From NCBI GenBank assembly GCA_043228905.1, contig JBHGNT010000002.1, positions 23,808,001 through 23,872,000 of the forward strand: a stretch of DNA of 64,000 nucleotides, read 5' to 3'. Within the stretch, counting starts at the first letter, position 1. Each line of letters begins with the position of its first letter. The position numbers were made by a program, and so were the translations under genes. Below the pieces are notes generated by a model that saw only the letters and a program-made list of their open reading frames with translations, ran no database searches and was not told where the DNA came from. Shown piece after piece: positions 11,266-21,160 of this stretch. The DNA is from Azolla caroliniana. Lineage: Eukaryota > Polypodiophyta.

Positions 11266-12924
11266 TCATTTTTCCACTTCGTACGTGATTTTGAGACCTT
11301 GGATTGTGACTTTCTCGGTGCCCTTGACGACGATTGTCACAACCACCTCATCGTCTTTTTGGATGCCCACACGTTTCAAGTTGCTGCCAATCTCAAATTT
11401 GACATTTGTTATGAGGCGACTATGCTTGTTTGGGGATGGTATCACGTTGAACGATCCTACATACTCCGCACTATTTGTCTTTGTGGAGCTATTTGCGGTC
11501 GGAAGGTTCACAAACACGACTAACTGCACAAAGCTATCCCTCACCACATTCATGGATTGGATGGTCAACACCTCTTGGGAGTGGTCTGGGCGATTCACAC
11601 CTAGAGCATATGGACGTTGCACTCGTGCCAAAAGTTTGGTGCCCAAATCAATGGTGCCATTGACGGGCGAGGGTCCAACAAAGGGCACGCCCGACGCTTT
11701 CGCCGCTGGCAAGGCGCTACCATTGGAGATGGGAAGAGGTTTGAAACGGATCCACAGCTTGTCGGAGCTCACCCTTTTGTACTTGTACCCGAGGTTACCA
11801 ATGTCGAGGGAGTCTCTCACCTTCACTTTGACTAGATTCGCGTGCTCGTCGTAGAAGGCGAATTCGGTGTCCAAGAAGTCCGTGTCATTAGTGTCATAGC
11901 GCGGGCCGTGAGGCAAATGGAAGCGCCACATTTCCCACAGCCGGTCAACATTGGTATGGTGGGAATAAAAGATCGGGTCACGACCCGCGGTTACGAAGGA
12001 TCCCATATCTTGCCCCAATGGAAGGGCCGTTGCGGTTCCAGTCCAATAGTGGACACTGTTGTGGATGGTATTCTCTATGCTGCCGCCCAATGGGGCACTT
12101 AAGACAGTGGAATTTCTGAGGTCCGAGCCGAGGCGGTACGCACCCCCTAGAAACAGGTCAGAGTTGCGGGCCGTGACCATGGCTTGGTACATGATATTGA
12201 GATTCTCGGACGCGATAAGGGTCTTGTTCTCGGTGCTACTTCCCGCGGACAAGCGGACAAGAGCCGATCCCGAGTGGTTCGCATTTCGCTTGGTATCGTA
12301 AAGGGCAGTGCCATTGCGGTCGAACATGGGCGGCAACACATTGCCACCATCACGTTGGTCGTCCCAGTTCCAGTAGACAAGCGCGAACGAGGGATCGCCA
12401 ATGAGGCTAGCGAGGATGCGCTCGTGGAAGTAAATGTAGAACCGATGCCACGGGAGGAACAACCACGAGAAATGGACTTGGAGCGGGGTATCTCCGGCCG
12501 AACCTCCTTGCTTGTAGGCACCGTTGCAGAACGCGCAATGGAGGTCGGCTTGGACCTTTAGGCTCCGTGGGTCGGTGTCCGGGAGGGCTCTCATGAGTGC
12601 ATATGCCTTGTTGTATTTGGCAATGTAGTCCTCACTCACGCGATGGGCTGGCCGGCGGACACGCATCTTGGGCAGCCGGTAAGCATCGGCGGAGAATTGG
12701 ACGACCTTCTCCGGAGGAACATAGGGTATGCAACAATTGAAGTAGTAGACGGTCGGGTCGCCCTTGGCCGCAACGTCAGACGCAAGTTCACATTGGGACA
12801 GGTCCGGGACTCCTATGGGAGTTGCGGCCACAAGGAACATGTTCACATCGACTAACATTAGAAGAAGTGCTACTTGAATTGTTATTGGTATCAGGAGGGC
12901 CATATTAGTTAGATGGGAAAGCAT
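11266..12924 (-). CDS. PPO: Polyphenol oxidase (tyrosinase/catechol oxidase), secretory type
   Basis: Intact 552-residue single-exon frame for a type-3 copper enzyme that oxidises phenols to o-quinones. Residues 8-35 are hydrophobic, like a signal peptide, and there is no Ser/Thr-rich thylakoid transit peptide. Several N-glycosylation sequons (NGT, NHS, NKT, NST, NDT, NGS, NSS) fit a secreted or vacuolar protein. Cys45, Cys64 and Cys65 fit the conserved disulfides. CuA: H129 (HCAFC, C133 probably the thioether Cys), H151, H160. CuB: H288, H292, H322 in FYSHHTNVDRLW. E284 matches the water-keeper Glu, and the residue after H288 is Asn289, a change linked in this family to monophenolase activity. 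The DWL motif is DFL (349-351); the KFDV motif is KFEI (509-512). The start could be Met1 or Met8. The gene is GC-rich within AT-rich flanks. Confidence 0.95.
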   Translation of the reverse strand: MLSHLTNMALLIPITIQVALLLMLVDVNMFLVAATPIGVPDLSQCELASDVAAKGDPTVYYFNCCIPYVPPEKVVQFSADAYRLPKMRVRRPAHRVSEDYIAKYNKAYALMRALPDTDPRSLKVQADLHCAFCNGAYKQGGSAGDTPLQVHFSWLFLPWHRFYIYFHERILASLIGDPSFALVYWNWDDQRDGGNVLPPMFDRNGTALYDTKRNANHSGSALVRLSAGSSTENKTLIASENLNIMYQAMVTARNSDLFLGGAYRLGSDLRNSTVLSAPLGGSIENTIHNSVHYWTGTATALPLGQDMGSFVTAGRDPIFYSHHTNVDRLWEMWRFHLPHGPRYDTNDTDFLDTEFAFYDEHANLVKVKVRDSLDIGNLGYKYKRVSSDKLWIRFKPLPISNGSALPAAKASGVPFVGPSPVNGTIDLGTKLLARVQRPYALGVNRPDHSQEVLTIQSMNVVRDSFVQLVVFVNLPTANSSTKTNSAEYVGSFNVIPSPNKHSRLITNVKFEIGSNLKRVGIQKDDEVVVTIVVKGTEKVTIQGLKITYEVEK

Positions 12925-13033
12925 GCTGGTAGAATTTAATACAGCCCCAAAGGTCTGAACCGGCTAGAGTATGTGTGTGGGGGATGTATTTGGAAGGAAC
13001 TTTGCATACTTTTCAAATGTCACATACAAGGCC

Positions 13034-13041
13034 TATTTATA
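13034..13041 (-). promoter_or_regulatory. TATA box of the PPO gene
   Basis: On the minus strand the sequence is TTTATAAATAGG, giving a consensus TATAAATA about 110 nt upstream of the first PPO ATG (12924). With a usual 30-nt spacing, transcription would begin near 13005, leaving a leader of about 80 nt. This fits a compact plant promoter; no specific upstream control element was recognised. Confidence 0.7.
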
Positions 13042-14150
13042 AAGTTTCCGTACCCCAAACAACAACAGTTAAACTGTCAATTGTGGGGACAAAAAGTCAA
13101 GAGCTATCTATGGATCCATAGACATGACAAGCATCCGCATGATTCTCCATGTCCATCGTGTGTTCGTTGTGTCTTTTTTTATTTTCGTAAAGACCCACCT
13201 GGTCTTTAAGAGCTAATAATATCTAGCTATACATCAGGAAATATAAGTATTTTTTTTTCAAACTTTTCCATGGGGATTCCAACTCTTTTACAGACAGATA
13301 TGTATATGTACATAGTGGATGCGCATATTATAGTCACGATGAAAAAAGGTGTATATAAAACTTGCATCTACTATTTTAAAGAAAGGTTTTGAAAATAAGA
13401 TTACACCATAATACCTCCTTACTCGAAATGTGTAAATAACCTAGTATGTTATTTTAGTCTTAAGTTATAGATTTATGGGTACAAATAATAGTACCATGTC
13501 AATTATTGGTCATTTATGTGCATCAAAAGGTGTGGGAGGGTTTATATCATGTAAATAATGTATAGACGTATTATGTATATCTTCAGTAAAGTTATGGGGC
13601 CAAGTTCCAACTATGTAGCTAATGTTTCCACACATGTTCAATAGACATGTGGGGCCAAGTATGTAATTATTAAGGTTTCCATTGCATTTTAATAGTTGTA
13701 TTGTAAGTTCCATAGTATGAACCGTATGTACCATACGTGCATTCACATTTGAGTATGTTTTGATCATTTGAGTACGGTAAACACTATGTATACTTTTGTA
13801 TTCGTTATTTACTATAAGTAAAAAAGTGAGGGAAAAAAATTTAAAACGTCAAAAAAGAGAGAGAGTATGTTTTTGTAACATACACATTCTTTTGCAAACG
13901 TGTATGAAAATGAATGTTTGAGCAAAAGAATGAGAATATTACGTTCTATAATTATAACTATTTTGCATCAATTCAAACATCACCTCACACCCACAATTTT
14001 GTATTTTTTAATATCTCCATTGAAGTTATCTACAAGGACTTTGAAGTTTCTTATCCTTCCCTATAAACTTTGATTATTTTCATTCGTTGCCTTCTATAAT
14101 AATCTATGATTGAAAAATATTTATTATTGCATCACAGATTGAAAGCTACT
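13042..14150. other. AT-rich DNA upstream of PPO
   Basis: About 1.1 kb with no supported gene. The short open frames here are not family-like. The first few hundred bases are presumably PPO upstream sequence. Confidence 0.5.
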
Positions 14151-14168
14151 AAAATTTGTGTGACTTTC
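14151..14168. repeat. Target-site duplication of LINE, left copy
   Basis: AAAATTTGTGTGACTTTC (18 bp) is found here and again, base for base, at 20630-20647 after an A-rich tail. This is the signature of target-primed LINE insertion and fixes the outer limits of the truncated LINE and of the copia element nested in it. Confidence 0.9.
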
Positions 14169-14253
14169 TGGAGGATAGATTTAGTGCATCCATGTGGAAG
14201 GCGTGGTGTGACATTAGAAAAGGGATAAAGTGCAATCTACCTAATTCCAAACT

Positions 14254-14728
14254 TGTTGGGAATTCGGTCCCTTGGGATGGGATCCGGATGAGACGGATCG
14301 GACGGGCCGAAGGAAGGAACCGGATCCAGGGACATATCTGTAAATATGTTTCTAGTTTGCCTGTCATGGCCATATTTGTAAATAGTCCTAAAGTCATAGA
14401 AGTATAAATATGACTTGGGCAATCACTTTGTGTGTAGTTGAAGTGGTTATCATTATCGTTGTACAACGAGAGAGATATAGAGTGTGTGAGATACAGAAAG
14501 CTTTTCTGTTCTAATTGCCGGTTGATGAAGGCATAGAGCTCGAGGTCGTTGTGTCTGAGTCTCCCATTGTATCCTCTTTTCATAGTGATAGTTGGAGTCT
14601 GTGGGCTCCCGTGGTTTTTTTCCCGATTAGGGTTTTCCACGTTAACATCTGGTGTCGTCTCATACTATGTAAATGCTTCGATCTCATAGTGTTTAAGACT
14701 CGGTTGTGGCCGAGCACTATTTTGTACA
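14254..14728 (+). repeat. 5' LTR of copia element
   Basis: 475 bp, TGTTGGGAATTCGG...TTGTACA. TATAAATA at 14403-14410 is the likely Pol II TATA box. The sequence GGATCCAGGGACATATCTG shared with the 3' LTR follows about 40 bp that are missing here but present in the 3' LTR (near 18770-18815), so this LTR carries an internal deletion. Confidence 0.9.
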
Positions 14729-14731
14729 ATT

Positions 14732-14743
14732 TGGTATCAGAGA
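14732..14743 (+). other. Primer binding site, initiator-Met tRNA
   Basis: TGGTATCAGAGA starts three bases after the 5' LTR. It matches the 3' end complement of plant initiator-Met tRNA (TGGTATCAGAGC) except for the last base. Confidence 0.85.
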
Positions 14744-15363
14744 ATGGAAGATCCATTCGGAGCCATGTTCAAGCTCACTGGCTCCAACTACTCAGTGTGG
14801 AAGTCGAAGATGAGGGACATGCTCGTGGTCAAAGATCTATGGCTGCCGATACAGTTCGGGGACAAGAAATCGGACAAGATCGATGCCACGAGTTGGGAGG
14901 TGATGCACATGAAGACGAAGACATACATAAGATGCTTCATCAACATGAGCATGTACAACAACTTTAATGAAGAGAACAAGACAAATGAGCTCTAGGAGAA
15001 GAAAAACATCATGTTTGAGAACAAAAATGCCGTAAATCGAGTCTCGGTCTTCCGGATGTTGGTGAGACTCCAATATCAAGACGGCTCCAGTATGGCTGAG
15101 CACATGAATGCCTTCCAGGGGCTCATAGATCAAACGACCTCATTGGAAGTACCTCTAGCCGACGAAGTACTTGCGTTGCTACTCGGCTCCCTTTTGGATA
15201 GTTGGGAGACTTTGGTTGTCACTTTGGGCAACGCCGGGCCGGAAAGGAAACACCTATCCCTAGCAAGAGTAAAGTCGAGCTTGCTAGATGAAGAAGCTCG
15301 CCGGAAGGACAGGGAATCCGGAACCGATTCGAAGGCCTTGGTTACGGAAGACGACCATAACTA
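14744..15363 (+). pseudogene. Copia Gag (UBN2-type)
   Basis: Begins MEDPFGAMFKLTGSNYSVWK and MRDMLVVKDLWLPI, the classical copia Gag N-terminus, and continues to LQYQDGSSMAEHMNAFQGL and LLGSLLDSWETLVV. One UAG at 14993-14995 and another at 15361-15363 (NEL-stop-EKKN and DDHN-stop-GR) interrupt one frame; both fit CAG (Gln) to TAG. The protein would form the virus-like particle. Confidence 0.88.
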
Positions 15364-15367
15364 GGGA

Positions 15368-18300
15368 AGGTGCCGAAATCGGAGTCCCCAGAACTGGGAC
15401 AAATCGGGGACGAGATCGAAGTCAAGGGGGAGGCCTACGTGCTTCTATTGTGGGAAGCTGAGGCACTACCAGAAGAATTGCTGACACTTCCGGAAAACCA
15501 AAGAGGGAACCGACATTCCAGAACCGAAGAAGATTTCGGAGAGAAGAGGAACGACAACAATCACCGAGGAGAGTGAGCTACATCTTGTTAGTGATGAAAC
15601 GACATGGGTTGTCGACTCCGGAGTGTCGTTCCATTTGACCCCCGACTGGAAGTGCTTCTCATCCTACAGAGCTGGAGATCACGGTTCTGTCCAGATGGGA
15701 AATGAAGGTGCATGCCAAATTGTCCACATAAGATATGTGTGGATTACAACGTCAACCGGGTGCAAACTGCTGCTGAAAGACGTCCGACACGTTCTAGAGG
15801 TTCGGTTGAACTTGATATTAGCTGATCTGCTGGATGATGAAGGCTACACGGGTAGCATCGAGAAGACAGTCTTGAAGTTCAGCAAAGGGAGCCTGATCGT
15901 GGCCCGAGCCAGGATGGCCAACACACTGTACTTGATCCATGCCTGGATATGCTGGGAAGAAGTGAATGTGGCATCCGACAATGCTGGTGAGTTGTGGCAC
16001 AATAGGCTATGTCACATGAACCAAAAAGGGATGAGAGGACTTGCCGAAGTTAACCTCATTCCGGAGGTGAAAGACGTGCAACTTGAGAAGTGTACCAATT
16101 GCTTGGCCGGCAAGGAAAACCGAACCTCTTTCTAGACAAGACCACCGATGAGACGGAATGCACTGTTGGAACTTGTGCATACCGATGTATGCAAAGTGGA
16201 CACGAAGTCACATGCCGGATCACACTACTTCGTGACGTTCACAAACGACCACAACCGGAAGTTGTGGGTCGCACCATTGAAGACGAAGAACTAGGTATTA
16301 TCTATCCTCAAGGAATTCCACGCGAGAGTGGAAAGGGAAACCGGCTGGAAGCTGAAGGCGGTTCAAGCGGACAACAAAGGAGAATACCGGGGGTAGCTCG
16401 AGGAGTATTGCCGGTCGATGGGAATCCGGCTCGAATTCACTGTGCCAAAGACACCGGAGCTGAAGGGATTAGCCGAAAGGATGAACCAGACCATAATGGA
16501 GAGAGTCTGAAGCATGCTTACACATGCTAAGTTACCCAAGACGTTTTGGGCTGAGGTGTTGGTGACAGTGATCTATGTGATAAACAGATCACCCTCAACA
16601 CCCTTGGAGGGAGACACACCGTGGAGAGCATGGACTGGCAAAGTTGTGTCTTACCGGCATCCGAAGGTGTTCAGGTGTCTCGCCTACGTGCATGTTGCAA
16701 AGGACAAGAGAGAAAAGTTGGATCCGAAGTCCCGACCATGCATATTCCTTGGATATGGTGATGATGAGTTCGGTTATCGAGTGTGGGACTTGGTCGACAA
16801 GAAGGTCTTCTAGAGTCGAGACATAGTCTTCATGGAAGATAGGACAATGGCCGATTGGGAGTCGGAGAAGAAGACAGTGGACTCCGGGTTGAACGACAAA
16901 GATCAGTTGAAAGACAGAAGGATCCATCCGGCCGGAAGCTGGATGAAACTCGAAGAACCGGCCGGAGTCAGACAAGGAACCGAACTGATCGAAGATGAAG
17001 AAGACCTAGACACTCGAATCAGATTCAAATGAAGAACAGATGGAAGAACCAGTGCTCGGAAACCAAACACGAAGATACCCTTTGAGAGAGAGAAGGCTCC
17101 CCCGAAGATTTTCGGACGTAGAGCATATCTTATTGACCGACGTGGGGGAGCTGGAAAGCTTTGAAGAAGCAAAGAAGGGCACCCATAACCACAAGTGGTT
17201 AAGTGCCATGCAACATGAGATGGATTCCCTGCATGAGAACCACACCTATGAATTGACGGAGCCGCCGAAAAGAAAGAGAGCACTCTGGAACAAGTGGGTG
17301 GACAAGTTGAAACCGGGAGATGCCAAAAATCCACCAAGGTACAAAGCCCACATTGTGGTGAAGGGCTTCTAGCAGAAAAAAGGAGTGGACTTCGACGAGA
17401 TCTTTGCCCCGGTAGTAAAGATGACATCCATCCAGATTGTGTCGAGCATAGCTGCGAGCATGGACCTCGAGGTAGAGCAACTAGACATCAAGACAACGTT
17501 CCTACATGGCGACCTCGAAGAAGAGATCTACACGCAACAACCAGAATGATTCGTCAAGAAAGGGAAGGAGAACATGGTGTCCCGATTGAAGAAGAGCTTG
17601 TACAGACTGAAGCAAGCTCCTCGGCAATGGTACCGGAAGTTTGACTCCTTCATGATCGATGAAGGATACCACAAGACGTAGACCGACCACTGTGTGTTCG
17701 TGAAGAAAGTCGATGGAGCTGACTTCCTGATACTTCTACTGTATGTGGATGACATGCTGATTGTCGGACCGAACCGAATTAAAATCGGGAATCTGAAGAA
17801 GGCCTTGAACCAAACCTTCTCAACAAAAGATCTGGGTCCTACGAGACAGATTTTGGGAATGCATATAATCCGGGACTGGTTGAAGAAACAATTGTGGCTG
17901 TCACAAGAGAAGTTACTATACATGACAAAGGTACTTTAAAGGTTCAACATGTCGGATGCTAAGTCGGTCGGGTCGACACTTCCAGCAAACTACAAGTTGT
18001 CTGGGAAGCAGAGCTCTAAGACAAAGGTAGAGAAGTCGGAGATGATGAAGATACCATACACATGTATGCAATGGTGTGACCGGATATCAGTTATGCAGTC
18101 AAAGTGGTCAGTTGGTTCATGAGCAATCCAGGAAGAGATCACTGGACCGCGGTCAAGTGGATACTCTAGTACTCGAAAGGAACCTTGAGCATGTGCCTCC
18201 GATTTGGCTCAATTAATCCCCAACTTGAAGGGTTCACTGATTCGGATATGTCAGCTGATGCGGATACCAGCCGGTCTACATCCATATATATCATGACTTA

Positions 18301-18664
18301 TGCAGGGGGAGCCGTATCGTGGCAGTCGAGGTTGCAGAAGTCCGTTGCACTTTCGACAACAGTAGCAGAGTACATGGAGGTTGTAGAAGCCGGTAAAGAG
18401 GTAATCTGGATGAAGGATTTCATCGGAGAGATAGGGATCAGGCAGGAGGAATTCCGGCTCTACTGCGGTAGTCAAAGTGTCATCCACCTCTCGAAGAACG
18501 CATCCTACCATTCCCAGACCAAGTACATCCAAAGGAGATATGACTAGCTCTTGGAGAAGGTAGAAGATAAGGAGTTCTTGCTCAAGAAGATCCATACAGA
18601 GAACGGGTTGGACATGGTGACCAAGGTGATATCGGCCAATAAGTTGGACATTGGCCGAAGATGA
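15368..18664 (+). pseudogene. Copia Gag zinc knuckle and Pol (PR-IN-RT-RNH)
   Basis: In order: CCHC knuckle CFYCGKLRHYQKNC (15440-15481); protease WVVDSGVSFHLT (about 15602), DSG core; pre-integrase zinc region ELWHNRLCHMNQKGM and CTNCLAGK (to 16130); integrase core with HTDVCKVDTKS, VQADNKGEY and GLAERMNQTIMERV (D,D,E) spread over two frames; then INRSPSTPLEGDTPW and CIFLGYGDDEFGYRVWD; RT with ALWNKWVDKLKPGD, VKGF-stop-QKKGVDFDEIFAPV, QLDIKTTFLHGDLEEEIY, SLYRLKQAPRQWY and LLLYVDDMLIVG (YVDD intact); RNase H with TDSDMSADADTSRSTS and VALSTTVAEYMEVVEA. Stops at 15482, 16133, 16812, 17370, 17548 and others. Confidence 0.9.
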
Positions 18665-18707
18665 ATCAAATTGATGAGATATCCCATGCCAGAGTGAAGG
18701 GGGAGCC

Positions 18708-19243
18708 TGTTGCAAATTCGGTCCCTCCAGATGGGATCCAGATGAGACAGATCAAACGGGCTGAAGGTAGGAACCGGACCGGACGAATCTAGAAGGTATC
18801 CGGTGTGACCTCGATCCAGGGACATATCTGTAAATATGTTTCGAGTGTGCCCGTTCATGGCCATATTTGTAAATAGTCCTAAAGTCATATAAGTATAAAT
18901 ATGACTTAGGGGAATCACTTTGTGTGTAGTTGAAGTGGTTACCATTATCGTTGTATAGAGAGAGAGATATAGAGTGTGTGAGATACAAAAAGCATTTCTG
19001 TTGTAACCACCGGTTGGCGAAGGCATAGAGCTCGAGGCCATTGCGTCTTAGTCTCGCATTGTATCCTCTTTTCATAGTGATAGTTGGAGTATGTGGGCAC
19101 TCGTGGTTTTTTTCCCAATTAGGGTTTTCCACGTTAACATCTAGTGTCGTCTCATACTGTGTAAGTGCTTTGATCTTCATTTCTATTTTGTTCCTTCCAT
19201 TGAGTGTTTAAGACTCGGTTGTGGCCGAGCACTAGTCTACACA
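18708..19243 (+). repeat. 3' LTR of copia element
   Basis: About 536 bp, TGTTGCAAATTCGG...CTACACA. It exceeds the 5' LTR by two blocks: about 40 bp near 18770-18815 and about 22 bp (TTCATTTCTATTTTGTTCC) near 19178. The remaining sequence is closely similar. The right end could be 19241 or 19243. Confidence 0.88.
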
Positions 19244-20575
19244 AAACCTGCCTAGCTCAGTCAACGCATCCTATGGAACCCATGTATTAGAGATGAATCT
19301 GGTCAACTAATTGGATCAAGTAATGGGCTGTCGTGGGGATACATTGCAGAAGGTCGATGAAAGAGTATAGAATGTTGGAGACGGTTTATGTCAATTCCAA
19401 TACACAATCAAGACAACATACTCCATGGAATCAGGGGAGGATGGACAATGATATCCGAAATGATTCACACTCTATTACTTAGGGAAATTGCTAATCAAAG
19501 GACGACGATGGAGAAGTGGATAGGCTTCGAGGAGGAGGGCTATTTGATCCTAGGAGGTAGGGAAACATTGGACAAGATCAAAGGCCATGAATTGCGAGAC
19601 AATGAGACACCAACATTGAATATGGCCATTTGAGTACTCACATATACCGGTCATAAATGGATTGTAGATCCTGATATGATCAAAGTATAACCAGAATGGC
19701 ACATATGTACTCATGAAAACACATGGCTACGTAAGGTCAGTTGGAACCCTTTGCAATGGACGTGAGGTGATCCTTATGTGGGTCCAAGAAGTAAAGCCAT
19801 CCCTTTCTTCCAATTCACGACTAGATTGGGTCGCCACATTCTAACCGCTTAAACAACCCAAGTGTCGATTGCTGCAAAGGTCTGGCACACATATCATGTT
19901 CCTCACACAATTATTCCCAAGTTTTGGCAGAAAATTTGGAAACAACAACACGTGAGGCGAATTACCACATTCCAATGGCTATTAATACATAAGTCACTAC
20001 CGCTTGGAGCATGGTAGCATGGGACCCTTAGCTCTCCTAATTGTGTAATGTGCCCAAATGCAATAGAATCAATCTGATAGGCTCTGTGCGATTGCCTAAA
20101 GACCCATTGAATATGGTAGGGGGTTGGCCACTTATTCCAATTATGATAGGTGCAAGGCACAATCAAGTGGGTAAATGTATGTTGGTTATCATGGTAGGCC
20201 CCAGTTGACAGATATGAGCATCAGGAGGGAATGACTTTGGTGGTAAAAACACAAGAGGTTTTCTCTTCCACCATTGATAATATCCACTTAACTCCTATTA
20301 ATGCCAAATCTTAAGTTGTGTTGGAATTGGTCAGTCTAATAACTCTTTGGATTATTTGGAAACAACGGTGTAGACGAGTCTCCTCCAACCAAATTGCGCA
20401 TCCAGTAATGTTAATGCAAGAGATATGGAGTGAAGTTGTAGCCATTCTAAAGAGCCAATACGATGGCCTCAAGGGTGGCTCCGATGGAGTTGAAAGACAA
20501 CCACTAGCCTTCATCCAACAATGGTCGTCCTCTCCTTTTCTTGAGTCACTGGGCATCCACATAAGATGGAACTAT
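19244..20575 (+). pseudogene. LINE ORF2 C-terminus with zf-RVT domain
   Basis: Reads RILWNPCIRDESGQLIGS, then (19388-19632) IRGGWTMISEMIHTLL, HKWIVDPD, and from about 19870 KVWHTYHVP, FWQKIWKQQHVRRITTFQWL, CVMCPN and ALCDCLKTH. The W/C/H spacing is that of the zf-RVT domain found after RT in plant LINEs. The end reads ITLWIIWKQRCRRVSSN, also typical. Several stops and small frame steps. Belongs to the LINE whose left piece is 14169-14253. Confidence 0.8.
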
Positions 20576-20629
20576 TGCGTCCCTACAGGAGTTTTTTTTT
20601 GGAAAAAAGTAAACAAAAATAAAAAAATA

Positions 20630-20647
20630 AAAATTTGTGTGACTTTC
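20630..20647. repeat. Target-site duplication of LINE, right copy
   Basis: AAAATTTGTGTGACTTTC, identical to 14151-14168, follows the A-rich LINE tail (AAACAAAAATAAAAAAATA). Confidence 0.9.
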
Positions 20648-20732
20648 CTCCTATAACCACCATATACTTTATATAACATTGATAATTTAACAAAGTCTAA
20701 CCTTATCCAAACCATATAGAAATTCATATATC

Positions 20733-21160
20733 ATCCTTTCCATACGCACAATTGTCGGGGAAATCAATACATGATTAAAGCCGCATTTTGTCACATGCTT
20801 TAATATGAAGGGCAAGTTTCAAGTTAATTACTAAATAAACCATTGTTTATTATTAGTATAATATAGTGCAACTACATATGGGGGATGCCTAGGCTTGCAT
20901 TTGATAGAAAAATCACCTCCTGCTGTAATGCTACACACGATGTATACAATCCTTTCCATACGCACGGTTGTTGAGGAGACCAATACATTATTAAAGCCGC
21001 ATTTTGTCACATGCTTTAATATGAAGGGCAAGTTTCAAGTTAATTACTAAATAATCTGTCGTTTATTATTAGTATAATATCGTTTGACTACATATGGGGG
21101 ATGCCCAGGCTTGCATTTGATAGAAAAGTCGCCTCCCAGTGTAATGCTACACACGATGTC
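20733..21160. repeat. 216-bp tandem duplication
   Basis: Copy 1 starts ATCCTTTCCATACGCACA at 20733 and copy 2 at 20949. Both contain TTAAAGCCGCATTTTGTCAC, GAAGGGCAAGTTTCAAG, ATGGGGGATGCC and end GCTACACACGATGT. Perhaps 20 substitutions separate them, so it is older than the 149-bp duplication at 8441. Confidence 0.9.

Larger units (their letters stand above)
14254..19243 (+). mobile_element. Ty1/copia LTR retrotransposon inserted in the LINE
   Basis: LTRs at 14254-14728 and 18708-19243, both beginning TGTTG and ending CA. The primer binding site matches initiator-Met tRNA; the purine tract GAAGGGGGAG lies just before the 3' LTR. Flanks AAACT (14249-14253) and AAACC (about 19244-19248) look like a slightly mutated 5-bp duplication. 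The internal order is gag, protease, integrase, RT, RNase H, the copia order. Several nonsense codons and frame changes make it inactive. It inserted after the host LINE did. Confidence 0.92.
14169..20629 (+). mobile_element. 5'-truncated plant LINE split by a copia element
   Basis: LINE sequence occurs at 14169-14253 (reading EDRFSASMWKAWCDIRKG) and at 19244-20629 (end of RT, zinc-binding domain, tail, A-rich end at about 20600-20629). When 14254-19243 is removed the two parts join into one frame that runs on into RILWNPCIRDESGQ and SWGYIAEGR. The 18-bp duplication at both outer ends marks a single insertion. The element lacks ORF1, endonuclease and most of RT, as usual for 5'-truncated copies, and has internal stops. 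Confidence 0.88.

Noticed and set aside
11213-12561. Plus-strand frames opposite the PPO gene
   Set aside because: Shadows of a GC-rich coding region; the minus-strand frame holds all copper ligands.
13510-13767. 85-codon minus frame upstream of PPO
   Set aside because: AT-rich, no conserved motif and no promoter context.
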